A stretch of DNA of 64,000 nucleotides from Batkoa obscura. Taxonomy: Eukaryota; Entomophthoromycota; Entomophthoromycetes; Entomophthorales; Batkoaceae. Numbering within the stretch: position 1 is the stretch's first letter; the number at the start of each line of letters is the position of its first letter. The notes under the pieces were generated by a model that made no database searches, was not told the DNA's origin, and saw only the letters and a list, made by a program, of their open reading frames with translations. Shown here one piece after another: positions 22,422 through 33,236 of this stretch. The DNA is taken from assembly GCA_030770535.1 (NCBI GenBank), contig JASVEC010000003.1, positions 1,426,001-1,490,000 of the forward strand, written 5' to 3'. Position numbers and translations under genes: made by a program.

Positions 22422-23869
22422 ATGCTTAAATTGGGAGATTTACCAGATTTTATTTTATTACAAATATTTAATTTAGTTGATCCAGATGATTTATTTGATC
22501 TTTGTTTTTTGAATAAATTTCTTCGTAGCCGTATTTACTATATGGGGATGTATTTTTGTGTTTAAGAATTATACTAACGATTTTTCCGCTCAAATAGCGC
22601 TTAAAAGAGAAAAAATAATGAAACCAAAAAAGACACCCCCATATAATATATAACAACCTATGCAATTCCGTTTACTTTGATCACAATTACCGCGAACTTC
22701 AAAATAATTTCACAACTATGAATGGGGATAAAATAAGACATTTAATCATGAATAGCAGTGATAATTATCATTATTTAGAGCTATGTTCAAATATTACTAG
22801 TTTATCTATAGGCTTTGAGGGTGGGTTAAAAGAATCAAGTGTATTATTAGCTTCAAAATTATATCCTAGATTAAAAAAGCTTATTATATATATACTCTAT
22901 GGCGAACATGAAGAATTCATGAGTTATTTACCACAATTTAAGCAAATATTAGATGATATTGAATGTCTCAGTATCAATAATATTAGTGGTAGTACCAATG
23001 AGTTTATAAATTATCTCAATCCAAACAATCTTAAATCGTTGAGGTTACATTCAAACTATGATGCTGATTCAAGCACACTAATAAAGATAAAAGACAAACT
23101 ACTATTATTAAAACTATTAATAGTCTCGTACGATAATGATGAAATGAGTTATGGTTTTGATTATTTTACATATTATGATTCTATAAGTAAGCTCATAATT
23201 CGTTTAGATTGTTTGCTAGAGTATTTTAATAAAATGAAAGATCTGTCAACTTATAATGAGGTTTATTTGTATCCATTCAATCATGATGTTGATAAAAGCA
23301 TACTTAATAAGCTAGACAAATATAAAATTCAATGTTTAGGTTATATTAATCCAACAGTGCTTGAAATGATAGATTTAAACTTATTACCAAATTCAAAGAA
23401 AGTGAGTATTCGAGAACATGAAGAATTACATACAGTCTTAAGTTCAATTTGTTTATTGTCAACAATAAAAACTATTGAGTTTTGTTTCGTTGATCTTTAT
23501 CATGAAACAAATATGTTGATTTCTTTTAAGTATTTTGATTTAGATGAAAATGATAATAATAACAATAGTGATTATTATTATAAACAGCCACTAGCTACGA
23601 TTAATCTAATTCAATGTAAATTTGTAAAACATTTAGTGTTTGATAATTGTGGTTTGTCCTTTCAAGGTATTTTGGATGTTTTATGTTCCTTTCCTAATGT
23701 TGAAACAGTTAAACTTTGTTATATTGTTCTTAAAGGATCTGAAAAAGAATTAATATATAAAAACATTAACCCTATTTTAATTCAATTTGATAATGTTTCA
23801 TTTGGACGCAATAAAACTAATATTATTAATAGTTTAAGTAACAATTCATTAGTTACTTTAATAAAATAA
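22422..23869 (+). pseudogene. F-box / LRR-like gene split by a MITE-A insertion
   Basis: The ATG at 22422 opens a 40-residue F-box start (LPDFILLQIFNLVDPDDLFD). The frame then runs into MITE-A at 22542-22642 and stops inside it. After the element the frame resumes and runs to 23869 with repeated leucine/asparagine-rich segments of LRR type. Leaving out exactly 22542-22642 gives one continuous frame of 448 residues, so the insertion hit an intact gene. F-box proteins pick substrates for SCF ubiquitin ligases. It may be inactivated, produce a shortened protein from the ATG at 22718, or splice out the element (see findings). Two relatives, both decayed, are at 24150 and 56265. Confidence 0.75.
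22542..22642 (-). repeat. MITE-A copy inside the F-box gene
   Basis: 101 bp, ends ATGGGGATGT / ACACCCCCAT. TATA-like sequence on both sides suits a TA-type target. It contains a GT donor at 22550, TACTAAC at 22572-22578 and a pyrimidine-rich run ending in TAG at 22597. Confidence 0.9.
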
Positions 23870-24149
23870 TAAGTTTTTTTAGTATTTGATTTCTTTTACT
23901 TTAAATCGTAACAATTTCATTAATGGGTTAGAAAATATAAACGATACTAATAATATGTATAATTAGTGCTATGTGGATAGTAATTGTTATATACCAAAGC
24001 TATCTTAAGCTTCATCTGCTCTAGTCAATAGAAAGTTCAATTCAATTTTTAAAGGAACATCATCTTTCAGGGTGTTAAAGAAACGTCATCATTAGTTTAA
24101 GATAAACTTTTTATCAAAATACTTTAGTTTTTAATCAATTTATATTCAA

Positions 24150-25312
24150 ATGCCCTTAAACTTTACCAGTATATCAAATAATGTATTAGAAGAAACGTTT
24201 AAGCTACTAGAACTTCCTGAGCTATTCAAGCTGAGACTTTTAAATAAGTGTTTATCTAAAGTAGGGAATTTAGCAATTCGAAGCAATTTACTTTATTCCA
24301 GATACAATGAACTTAATTATCGAAAATATCAAACGTTTCAAGCGGAATTTATAAAAGGAAATGAAGAATCAATGAAGCATATCAATATCAATACTAATAA
24401 CTATAAGCTATTATTGGGATGTTCAAATGTAGTATGAACTCATTATTTATTTTTATTAAAAAAGACATATAATTTTAAAGTTCAAATTCAAGGGGAGTTA
24501 TCTTTTATGAGAGAGCTTATAATTCAATGTTATGAATTTTTAAATAAAGTAGAAGTATTTGAAATTTAAGGTAAAAATATGATTGCTAAAGAAATCATTA
24601 AATATCTAAATCAAGAGATATTGAAGAGTTTAATTATATTCTAAAATTCAATTACAGCTTGATGATTTAAATACAATTAAAACTAAATTCACTAAGTTAA
24701 AAGTGTTGCATTTAAAATCTAATAAATTTATTAATACACCAAGAAAACCCAATCCGAAATTCAATTTTAAAGCTAATTTAGAATTAGAGATAAGTAGACG
24801 CTTTGATTCCCTTTAATATTGAAGGTTGAAAATTTAAATCAATTTGAAAGTATCAAATTACTCAATGATGATAATTGTTTATTATTATTATTATTATTGT
24901 GTTATTTCAAAATAGTAATTCAATTACATTAGATCATATATTATTAGAAGCTACCAATTTTGATCTATTAAATTGACAAGTTTAAAGCAGATTTATTTAT
25001 ATAGTTTATCCACTCAATTATTCAAAACTGCTTCCTTAACAAATATTGGAAAAAATTCAACTTAATCTTGTTAGTTTTGATTTAGGAGATGAGGAAGATA
25101 ATGAAATTAATAAAAATCCCTTAATTCCATGTAAACTTATAAAACAAGTTGCTATGAGTTTTTTCAACCCATCAATTGAACAATTCAATTCCTTTTTAGC
25201 TACTTTTCCTGATCTTCAATTATTAGCTTTTAATAATTATCTTATTTTGGATTTAAAAACAAAATTAACTGTTATCTACTTTTTTGTTAATTATTGCTCC
25301 TATTCAACATAA
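24150..25312 (+). pseudogene. Decayed F-box / LRR-like gene
   Basis: The ATG at 24150 begins a 95-residue open stretch with an F-box (NNVLEETFKLLELPELFKLR) that stops at 24437. Beyond it, pieces in different frames resemble the other two F-box genes: VEVFEI near 24547, IIKYLNQE near 24595, and a last open piece 25046-25312 with IKQVAMSFFNPSIEQFNSF, close to a segment of the 56265 copy. Several stops and shifts separate the pieces. The gene has lost function but keeps the outline of the family. Confidence 0.7.
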
Positions 25313-25419
25313 AGCACAATGTTAAATTATTAAAAATAATTCAATGTTAAATTGGATTGAATGTAAAAGTAAGGCTTTTAACTAATTCTAGGTTACTTTA
25401 TAATATTATATATTAATAA

Positions 25420-25725
25420 ATTGTACTTGTTTTTTTAATAAAATATCCTTTACTTACTGTTGGAAAATTCCTGTAATCATACTCAGCCCAATCAAAGGAA
25501 GAGCAGTGGTTTATTTCATGGGAAAGTAATAAACTAAATAAATTCAATGAAGTAAGACAACTTAAGGAGCCCATAAAGGAATTTAAAAAAATCTGACCAT
25601 TTTGTTCCAGCTTTAGATTCTGAAGTGAGTGCCAGAGCATATTTGATTTCGCATTTGAAAAACGGAACCCATTCGAGGAAGATCTATAAAGATGGTGAGC
25701 TGTTGAAATTATTTTTAGTTTAAAT
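25420..25725 (+). pseudogene. Coding-like remnant, unidentified
   Basis: Short plus-strand pieces read as plausible protein: SKEEQWFISWESNKLNKF near 25494, then SARAYLISHLKNGTHSRKIY near 25627, ending at a stop near 25722. The pieces are in different frames and there are internal stops. I do not recognise the family. It could also be chance. Confidence 0.3.
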
Positions 25726-26027
25726 AAAAAACAAGATTAGTTTATTAAGGGTGCCTGGATTCCACTATACTAAAAATCATAGTTTATAAAGCAAATCTAA
25801 ATAAAAGACACCATAATAAGCTCAACAAATGAATACTTGGTTATCAGCATTTCTATTTTATAATTTATATAAATACTAAAATAGGATTTCACAACTTCAA
25901 TATTCACATACCATTGATATCGACCATTTAACATTAAGCCATTTAAATCTATTTCAAGCCCAGTACATCTCCAATAAAACTATAAAAATTACTTTTATTT
26001 AACAATCATACTAACATCCCCATAGCT

Positions 26028-26222
26028 TTATACGCAGCTAAATTTATAGCACCTAAATGTATCTAAAACGGGACCTTTTCTCCAATCAGGAAAAACTTGT
26101 AAACATCTAGATCTAAAATTGGAAACTTCAACAGCATCAACTGGAGTAGTGGCTGGAGCAGTAGTGCAGAGTTGGAAACTGAAAGCAGAGATAAGTAGAG
26201 CAGAAACGATTTTATTAAGCAT
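26028..26222 (-). CDS. Diverged secreted peptide, copy 4
   Basis: A 64-residue precursor with the same signal peptide type (MLNKIVSALLISAF) and the same C-terminal block (DTFRCYKFSC) as copies 1-3, on the opposite strand and about 7 kb from the array. The second core cysteine is replaced by phenylalanine (RCLQVF), leaving three core cysteines, so the two-disulfide pattern is broken. The signal peptide end carries a cysteine, as in copy 3. It may be a decaying gene or a peptide with a free or intermolecular cysteine. The TATA box position is conserved. Confidence 0.7.
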   Translation of the reverse strand: MLNKIVSALLISAFSFQLCTTAPATTPVDAVEVSNFRSRCLQVFPDWRKGPVLDTFRCYKFSCV

Positions 26223-26334
26223 CGGAACTAAAATTACGAGGTTAGTATTTAGTTGTAAGAGGGTTAATATTTAGAGGTTACCTTTTGTTAAATTAAAGAT
26301 TATTAATAATAATAAATTAATAGCTTAACGATGA

Positions 26335-26343
26335 CTATTTATA
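26335..26343 (-). promoter_or_regulatory. TATA box of peptide gene 4
   Basis: tataaatag on the minus strand, 113 bp before the ATG. This matches the spacing in copies 2 and 3. Confidence 0.65.
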
Positions 26344-27318
26344 CTTATTGGATTTTGATTTTTGCCTGAAAAAGCATTTCAATTTATAAATGTAAGTATA
26401 GAAGCCAGTTTTATTCATAAATTATTCTTTAATATAGTACTATCGTGTTTTAGGAATAATGGGCGCAACAAACTTAAATAGATTCTAAATGATATGATTA
26501 TTCAGTTTATTATTAGAACTATAGGAAAAATAAAAAATAAACCCAATGAAATTTAATTACAGTTTAAAATAATGGCTTTGCTTGTTTTTTTATTAATAAA
26601 TTAACTCAGAGCTTATACCTTTATAAAACTATGTATTTATATAGTTAAAATTCTAACTATTGTAAATTATGATGAATAAGATTGGGTTTGACGCTTATTT
26701 ATGGTTCAATTAGATATTGAAAATATCGGTTTATAAAAACAATCTCATAAAAATGAACATAGCTTACATATAGATACTATTGTGTCACTTTTTGATGTAA
26801 AGTTAATTAAATTTTATATATCGTTTGATAAATACAATATCAATGAAATAATAACATTCCATTTCTATTTCGTAAAAATTCAACAAAAAGGACAAGTAAT
26901 TTAAATATGACAACAATTCAAACCACGAATCAAGAAAAATAATAAAATAATAAAATAATAAAATAATAAATAAATTTGGCTTATTTGACCTAAGAAATTC
27001 ATTTTATGAAAAAACTTTAAAGTTATACGTCCTAATTCCTACATAAAAAGTTTCGTTCAGTTTATAGTGATCAAGTTCACTTACATGAATAATTGACCAC
27101 TTTTTGATTGTATCCTTCTATTGAGCTCACTTTTAAAATACTTGCTTCTTTTGTTAGATAAAACTACCTTTGAAGCTGCTAATATTAAAATAGTACGTGA
27201 TTTATGTTTAAAGTTCTTTATATATAACACACATAATGGTTAGTTATATTAAATTTATCCGGTCTATTTTATAATCTCTAAGTAAATTAATTTTTTTAAT
27301 AATTTTCAATAATAACAT
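26344..27318. other. Intergenic, with a short AATAA-type tandem repeat
   Basis: AT-rich. A short tandem array of aataaa/ataat units lies at 26938-26970. No gene recognised. Confidence 0.5.
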
Positions 27319-27419
27319 ATGGGGATGTATTTTTTTGTTTAAGAATTTTACTAACAATCTTTCCACTCAAATAGCGCTTAAAAAATGGAAAAAGTGATGA
27401 AGCTAAAAAAAACATCCAT
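27319..27419 (-). repeat. MITE-A copy
   Basis: 101 bp, ends ATGGGGATGT / ACATCCAT, with TTTTACTAACAATC in the core. It lies 368 bp upstream of the tRNA-Ile at 27788. Confidence 0.85.
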
Positions 27420-27551
27420 ATATATATTATTATTAGTTTTGGTTATAATAATTTTATTAAATTAATTATAATATTTACACTTAATATTAATATAATATAA
27501 TATAATATAATTGTATTAAAACAAGTTAAACGATTAAAAGTACTGTAATAA

Positions 27552-27663
<112 letters not shown>

Positions 27664-27787
27664 TTAGCATTAAAATCCAATTTATAAAGTTCAATTAGTA
27701 GTGTTAACTATAAAATTACCTATTACTGCGGTAAAAAAATGTTATTTATATATTTATTATGGCTTTTGTATTTAACAAACTTGGTAG

Positions 27788-27860
27788 GCTCCGTTAGCTC
27801 AGTTGGCAGAGCGTGGTGCTAATAACGCTAAGGTCATAGGTTCAAGCCCTATACGGAGCA
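27788..27860 (+). tRNA. tRNA-Ile (AAT)
   Basis: 73 nt, the only plus-strand copy of the five same-sequence Ile-AAT genes. Anticodon loop CTAATAA, B box ggttcaagccc. Confidence 0.95.
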
Positions 27861-28117
27861 TAATTTTTGACTTTAATTACAAGATCGAATAACTAAATTA
27901 TAGTTTAAACTGTTTTTATTTACAAAGTATCTTTAATATAATCTTATTTTATAAGGTTTTTACAAATTCTGTTTATTAGCAATATTTTATTTTTTATTAG
28001 ATAATTTAAACATTACAATGTTAATTATCAATTACTATAATTATAAACAAGATAATAAATACTAACATAATGTAGCTGATTTTTTTATTTAATTTAAAAT
28101 AATGAATACAATTTCAA

Positions 28118-30850
28118 TTAATTTCCATTTGATCTCTTACCATTTCTCCTTAAACCTTCTGTTTCCAATATCTTTTCAGCTTCCTTTTCCAATTCGGATG
28201 TTCTTCTATAACCATTACGAAGTTGTGGTATTCTACGAACATGAGCTTCTGGAAAGATATCTAGATCATCATTGATTGGTTCATATTGATGCAGATTAAT
28301 AAAACTTTTAGATTGTTTTATTAAATCATTTAATGTTAACTTTTCATTAGAATCTATTGTAATATTCTCATTATAATTTTCAATTTCCTCACTATGATTC
28401 TTTAACAATTGAGATGGTATTGGTAAAGGTAATGTATTATTAAGATAGGGATCAATAGTTAATTTGACATTTTGAGTTTTAAATTTAAAAAAATCTCGAT
28501 CTCCAATATCTTTAAACCTTCTAGTAAATACTTCTCCGGGATCTAATGTTTTCTTTGGAAATAGTTGTTTTATTTTATATTTATTTTGAAGATCCACTTG
28601 TTTTCTATTAACTTCATCATCAGCTGCCCAATCAGCTACATAAGTTAAATCATCTTGTGCTATCATTTCTTTAATATCTTGCTTCTCGAATTCAAGTCTT
28701 TTTGTGCTGTTGATTTGATAATACATTAACCTTTCTTTTGAGTATTGCTCTGCTAATTTTACTGACATATCATATACCTCTTTATTTATAATATTATTGT
28801 CATCTATCGATTCCTTATGTCCTTTATATATCCTATTTTTTCTTTTGTCCATCCTAATTTCATCAATAAATACAGCTTCATCCAATGAATTATCATCAAG
28901 TTCAGCCAAGCGTCGTTGCTTAATACTACTATGCTCAACATCTGAATAAGTGTTAAAGTGAATATCCCTCTTAATTTTATCATTATTGTCACTGTTAATA
29001 TCATTTTTTACTTCATTAGAGCTATCTATTTCATTATCAATCAATTTAACTTGTCCAATTTGTTGAAGTTTTTCTAACTTGTTGTCTTTATTTTTATTCC
29101 ATTCCTTCATTGCCTTATCCAATGAATCCTCCTCCTCTGAATTTATCTCCTCTTGGCTTTTAACTTCATTGATACATTTATTAAAATCAAGTTTTGTTTT
29201 ATTAGTTTTAATACTTACACGTTCAACAATACTAATCCTTGGTTTATTCAATTTTCTAGTTTGGTTTTTCATTAGCCTTCTTCTTTTTTCATAAATACTA
29301 TCATCACTTGAACTTATTGTCTTTTCCTCAAATACAATAGTTTGGTGCATCACGTCCTTATTGTTATTTTCAATATATATTTCTTTTGGTTGAGTTAGAT
29401 TCTGTCCTTGTGTTAATTTATTGGCGGAACTAGACTTAGCATTGTCCTTCGTATTCCCTGTACTTATACTCTTATTTTCAACTAGAGAAATATCTTTTTC
29501 CACAGTGGGTTCTTTGATTTCAGTTAAAGGCTCATTGTGATTTACATTTACACTACTTAATTTATTACTATCCTGGATATGATTAACTGTTTGAATACTT
29601 TTATTTTCCTTTGAATTGATATCATTTACTACACCTTGGGTTAGATTTTCATTACTTGGTCTTTTATTATCTTCAATATTATTAACTGCTTCAATACTTT
29701 TGTTTTCCTTTGAATCGATATTATTTACTTTACTCTGAATCGCATCACTTAATTTGGGTTGAATTGGAATACGTTCTTTAGTTTGAATTGCTCTATTGGT
29801 TCTAGATAGAATCCTATTATTTATTTTAGCTTGGATTGCATTACTTGCTTTGGGTTGAGTCATAACATTTATTTTAGCTTGAAAAGCATTCCCCGTATTA
29901 ACTTGAATTAAATTCCTTGTTTTGGGTTGAGTTATAGTATTTGTTTTGGTCGGAATTACATTAATTACTTTGGGTTGAGTTATTGTGTTTGATTTGAGTG
30001 GAATTATATTACTTACTTTGGGTTGGGCTGCAGTATTTACTTTAGCTTGAATTACATTGTTTGCCTTAGGTTGGTTCATTTCAGCTTGAACTGGATTAAG
30101 TCCTTTAGTTTGAATTGCTTTATTCGCCCTAGATTGAATTGCAATACTTGCTTTATCTTGAATTGGATCAATTAATTTTGCTTGATTTACTCTAGACTTG
30201 CTTGGAGTATTTGTTTTAGCTTGGGCTACTTTAGGCCTATTTGGAGTATTTGTTTTATCCAAAACTGTTTCACTCACTCTAGTATCATTCGTATCACTTT
30301 TTTTATCCTGGATTGGATAGTTTTCTTTATTTTGATTCAAAATTACTGCTTTGCCTTCAATTGGATTATCTGAACTATTTTGCTTTTCAATGTCATCTTT
30401 CTTATTTTCCTTTTCATTTTCATCACTGATATTAATGATTGTAACTTTATTTGCGTCTTCTTGATTATCAATTTCGCTTGTTTTAATTACTTCTACATTT
30501 TTTTTATAGCTGTTAATTGGAGAAGCTGCAAATTCCCTTTTTTGTTTCACACTTGCATTATTGTCATACCTTTTCTCAGTAGACCCAGTTCTTTTATTAT
30601 AATCACTGTTATTATCTATCTTAATTTCCTTATTTTCTCGTAGCCATTTACCCCACATACTCAAAACAGTCCTCTTTCTTTGAGTTTCATCTAATCCATC
30701 ATTTTGTTTTAAAGAAACATAAAGTGCCATCATATTTTTTCTAAACGAATGTTTATCCAACTTTAATAAATCTCTCCCTTTTATTTTATCATCCATGCTC
30801 GAAGGTTGACTTGTTTTAAATAGATTGTAAGTTCCTTTTTTACCCTCCAT
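28118..30850 (-). CDS. 910-residue repeat-rich protein of unknown function
   Basis: A single open frame. The first 80 residues are related to the N-terminus of the 11013-12106 protein (LLKLDKHSFRKNMMALYVSL then MWGKWLRENK), giving a small shared domain of predicted helices ending in a K/W motif. Roughly residues 200-380 are degenerate tandem units of 11-13 residues with the pattern QxKxNxxIQ. The rest is charged and low complexity, with YVADWAADDE near residue 745 and a C-terminal basic helix, both also present in the paralogue. No signal peptide, membrane segment or known catalytic motif. Composition suggests an intrinsically disordered nuclear or cytoskeletal protein. Confidence 0.8.
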   Translation of the reverse strand: MEGKKGTYNLFKTSQPSSMDDKIKGRDLLKLDKHSFRKNMMALYVSLKQNDGLDETQRKRTVLSMWGKWLRENKEIKIDNNSDYNKRTGSTEKRYDNNASVKQKREFAASPINSYKKNVEVIKTSEIDNQEDANKVTIINISDENEKENKKDDIEKQNSSDNPIEGKAVILNQNKENYPIQDKKSDTNDTRVSETVLDKTNTPNRPKVAQAKTNTPSKSRVNQAKLIDPIQDKASIAIQSRANKAIQTKGLNPVQAEMNQPKANNVIQAKVNTAAQPKVSNIIPLKSNTITQPKVINVIPTKTNTITQPKTRNLIQVNTGNAFQAKINVMTQPKASNAIQAKINNRILSRTNRAIQTKERIPIQPKLSDAIQSKVNNIDSKENKSIEAVNNIEDNKRPSNENLTQGVVNDINSKENKSIQTVNHIQDSNKLSSVNVNHNEPLTEIKEPTVEKDISLVENKSISTGNTKDNAKSSSANKLTQGQNLTQPKEIYIENNNKDVMHQTIVFEEKTISSSDDSIYEKRRRLMKNQTRKLNKPRISIVERVSIKTNKTKLDFNKCINEVKSQEEINSEEEDSLDKAMKEWNKNKDNKLEKLQQIGQVKLIDNEIDSSNEVKNDINSDNNDKIKRDIHFNTYSDVEHSSIKQRRLAELDDNSLDEAVFIDEIRMDKRKNRIYKGHKESIDDNNIINKEVYDMSVKLAEQYSKERLMYYQINSTKRLEFEKQDIKEMIAQDDLTYVADWAADDEVNRKQVDLQNKYKIKQLFPKKTLDPGEVFTRRFKDIGDRDFFKFKTQNVKLTIDPYLNNTLPLPIPSQLLKNHSEEIENYNENITIDSNEKLTLNDLIKQSKSFINLHQYEPINDDLDIFPEAHVRRIPQLRNGYRRTSELEKEAEKILETEGLRRNGKRSNGN

Positions 30851-31589
30851 TGTTGTAATTTTAAGAAAAATGATTATGATCCCTTTTTGCTTTCATGTTT
30901 ATTTGATCAATTTTAATTGGTTGGCAGTAATCAATGAAAAGTTGAATATTTTTTCGTTTGGGTAAGAGCGACTTATCTCAATTATTATATCAATTGACTG
31001 TTTTTAAATAAAACTTTCTCCAAAAGCTCATAATAGGGATAAAGCTTCTTCTTTATTATAATGCGTATTTTATATTGTGTTTTATCTCAATAAACACAAC
31101 CTTGAAAAGACATATTTTTAAAAAAAGGTTTGCAACGACTCATTAACATTGAGTGGAAATTTACTTGAAGCACAATATTAATAATTTTATAAAAGCCTTT
31201 ATAAAATTATCCAGAGGTAAGCTTTAAAGTACCATTGATAACAATATTATCTCAAAGTTATATTATTACAAAGCACTATTGTTATTTGCAAAAATCTGAG
31301 CTAACAACTTATAGTTAATAAAATTGAATCATCTCAGCTTAAAAAAAACATAGCAATTAAAATAGTGGTTGGTGAAACCTTTTTGAATTTCATTTAATTG
31401 TTAATTTTTTAAACAATAAAGACATGACCAATATTACAAAGATTAAAATATAGATGTTAATTTTTTTACTTTTTAAAAAAATATTTAAACCCGAACTATG
31501 TTTTGTTAATATACGTATTAAAGAATTTTTATTATCTATTGATATTTTTGATGCTAATAAAGATTTTAAAAGCGTGATATCTTTTTATC
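30851..31589. other. Intergenic, nothing recognised
   Basis: AT-rich upstream region of the 910-residue protein gene. No gene seen. Confidence 0.5.
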
Positions 31590-32300
31590 CCTGAAAGGCT
31601 TACGCCCCAAGTGTTTTATTTATCAAGGCGATGAGGGATGTGCAAATAGCTGACGCTCTAAAAACATTACAATGATAGGATTGTCATGGGAGGGAAATTA
31701 TTTTGTCCAGTACATTCCTACTTTTACGGGATTTCACTAGCCAATGGTGGCACCATCTGGACTCTAACCGTTAGAAGTGATCCCAATCAAGAGAAATAGG
31801 GACTAGTTAGAATCTGTGTTGGTGGGAAGGATGATCAAAATGGAACAAAGTAAAGCTTTGGTGAAAGGTCCATAGGCCCGTTAAGGTAAGTAATAATTAA
31901 TTTACTGAAACGAAGTTCAATGAAAAGTTTTTGAAAGATGTAAAGACTGAAATTTATGTGAGAAAACGGGCTGAAAGAGATCACTCCAGAGAAAATGTGG
32001 CATCACAAACCAGTGGACATAGAGCAATTGGAGAAGCAGCATGAGGGACAATGGCCATCAATAAAACAATGGAGGCGAATGGACAGGGTATCAGTGAATT
32101 TTGAGAGTGTGGTTAGGGGAGTAAAGACATTATACATTAGACGCCACATAATAACTGAAGGTTTAAGGATAATATTTTTACTAAGAGAAATATATCATAA
32201 GGCTAATAGGAAATGTTGGAGGAGGTATGGATATATTATACTGACCTTTGTCAGTTGAACAATCTAAGAAGTCTTCAAAGGGAAAGTGAGTAGGTGAGTA
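31590..32300. other. Base-composition island of unknown nature
   Basis: About 700 bp visibly richer in G and C than the surroundings, with no long frame in either direction (the longest is 87 residues and looks random). It matches no RNA I can recognise. It could be a structured non-coding RNA, a decayed gene or an old insertion. Confidence 0.4.
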
Positions 32301-32803
32301 GATATATTTTTTAAGGATAAGAAGTAACAATTTACATAGTGACCAAAAAATTCACCAACTTTTTTCATAATGAAAAAAAGCGATCTTTGTAAAAAAACTA
32401 AGGCTTTAAATCTACTATAAGCTTAGTTATAGCATTGTCTTTCTCTTTACTATCTAGCTATTTTTAATAGACCTTACTTGTTTAATATAAATTGATTGTT
32501 TAAGATTATGTATATGAAATAAAAAAGAATAATAACAGTTTAACAAAATGAAATTTTACATACCTTGGGACATTAAGTAGGATATACTACAAGCTATAGC
32601 ACAATAAGAAGATATTTACCAACTTTTACTAGCACAGTTTCAAAGCTATATGTCTAATAATCTAAGCATCAAGAAGCTTATTAAATAGTGAAACTTCGTC
32701 TTGGATTGAGAATAACCCAAGTTATTATGGACTAATAACAAATCTTAATATAATTTAAAAAATAATTGCTGTATTTGGAATGAAAGAATAATCAAAATCA
32801 TCA
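32301..32803. other. Intergenic, nothing recognised
   Basis: AT-rich, no frame or repeat noted. Confidence 0.5.
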
Positions 32804-32900
32804 GTTAGGGGTGTTTTTTTTGGCTTCATCACTTTTTCCATCTTTTAAGCGCTATTTGAGCGGAAAAATTGTTAGAACTCTTAAACACAAAAATACATCC
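32804..32900 (+). repeat. MITE-A copy
   Basis: 97 bp with the typical core and slightly eroded ends. A 7-bp direct repeat, tcagtta, flanks it. Confidence 0.8.
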
Positions 32901-33236
32901 TCAGTTATTTATTTACATTAGTGGAACATTTGATTTATTGTAATAAAGAGGTGACTTAGCCATGCCAGTAATCTTATTCAAACTTAGTATACATTAAAAA
33001 TAAAAATAAAAATAATGTTATTGTATAGGCGTAAAGATCAAATTTATACTTTTGACAAAAAATCATAAGTGTTTACTAAGAGTAAAAGTATAATAAACTA
33101 ATGGACTTAATCTCTGCTTTTTATAAATGTTACTAAAAATAATTACCAACTCTAAAACCACTTTTTATAATTTGATTTAAAGTATTTGCTAGAACTATAT
33201 AAATAATTAATAAAATATAGCAATTCTAAAATCAAA

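Noticed and set aside
31995-32258. 87-residue frame in the GC-richer island
   Set aside because: No recognisable domain, no signal for splicing or a start context, and a composition like translated non-coding DNA.
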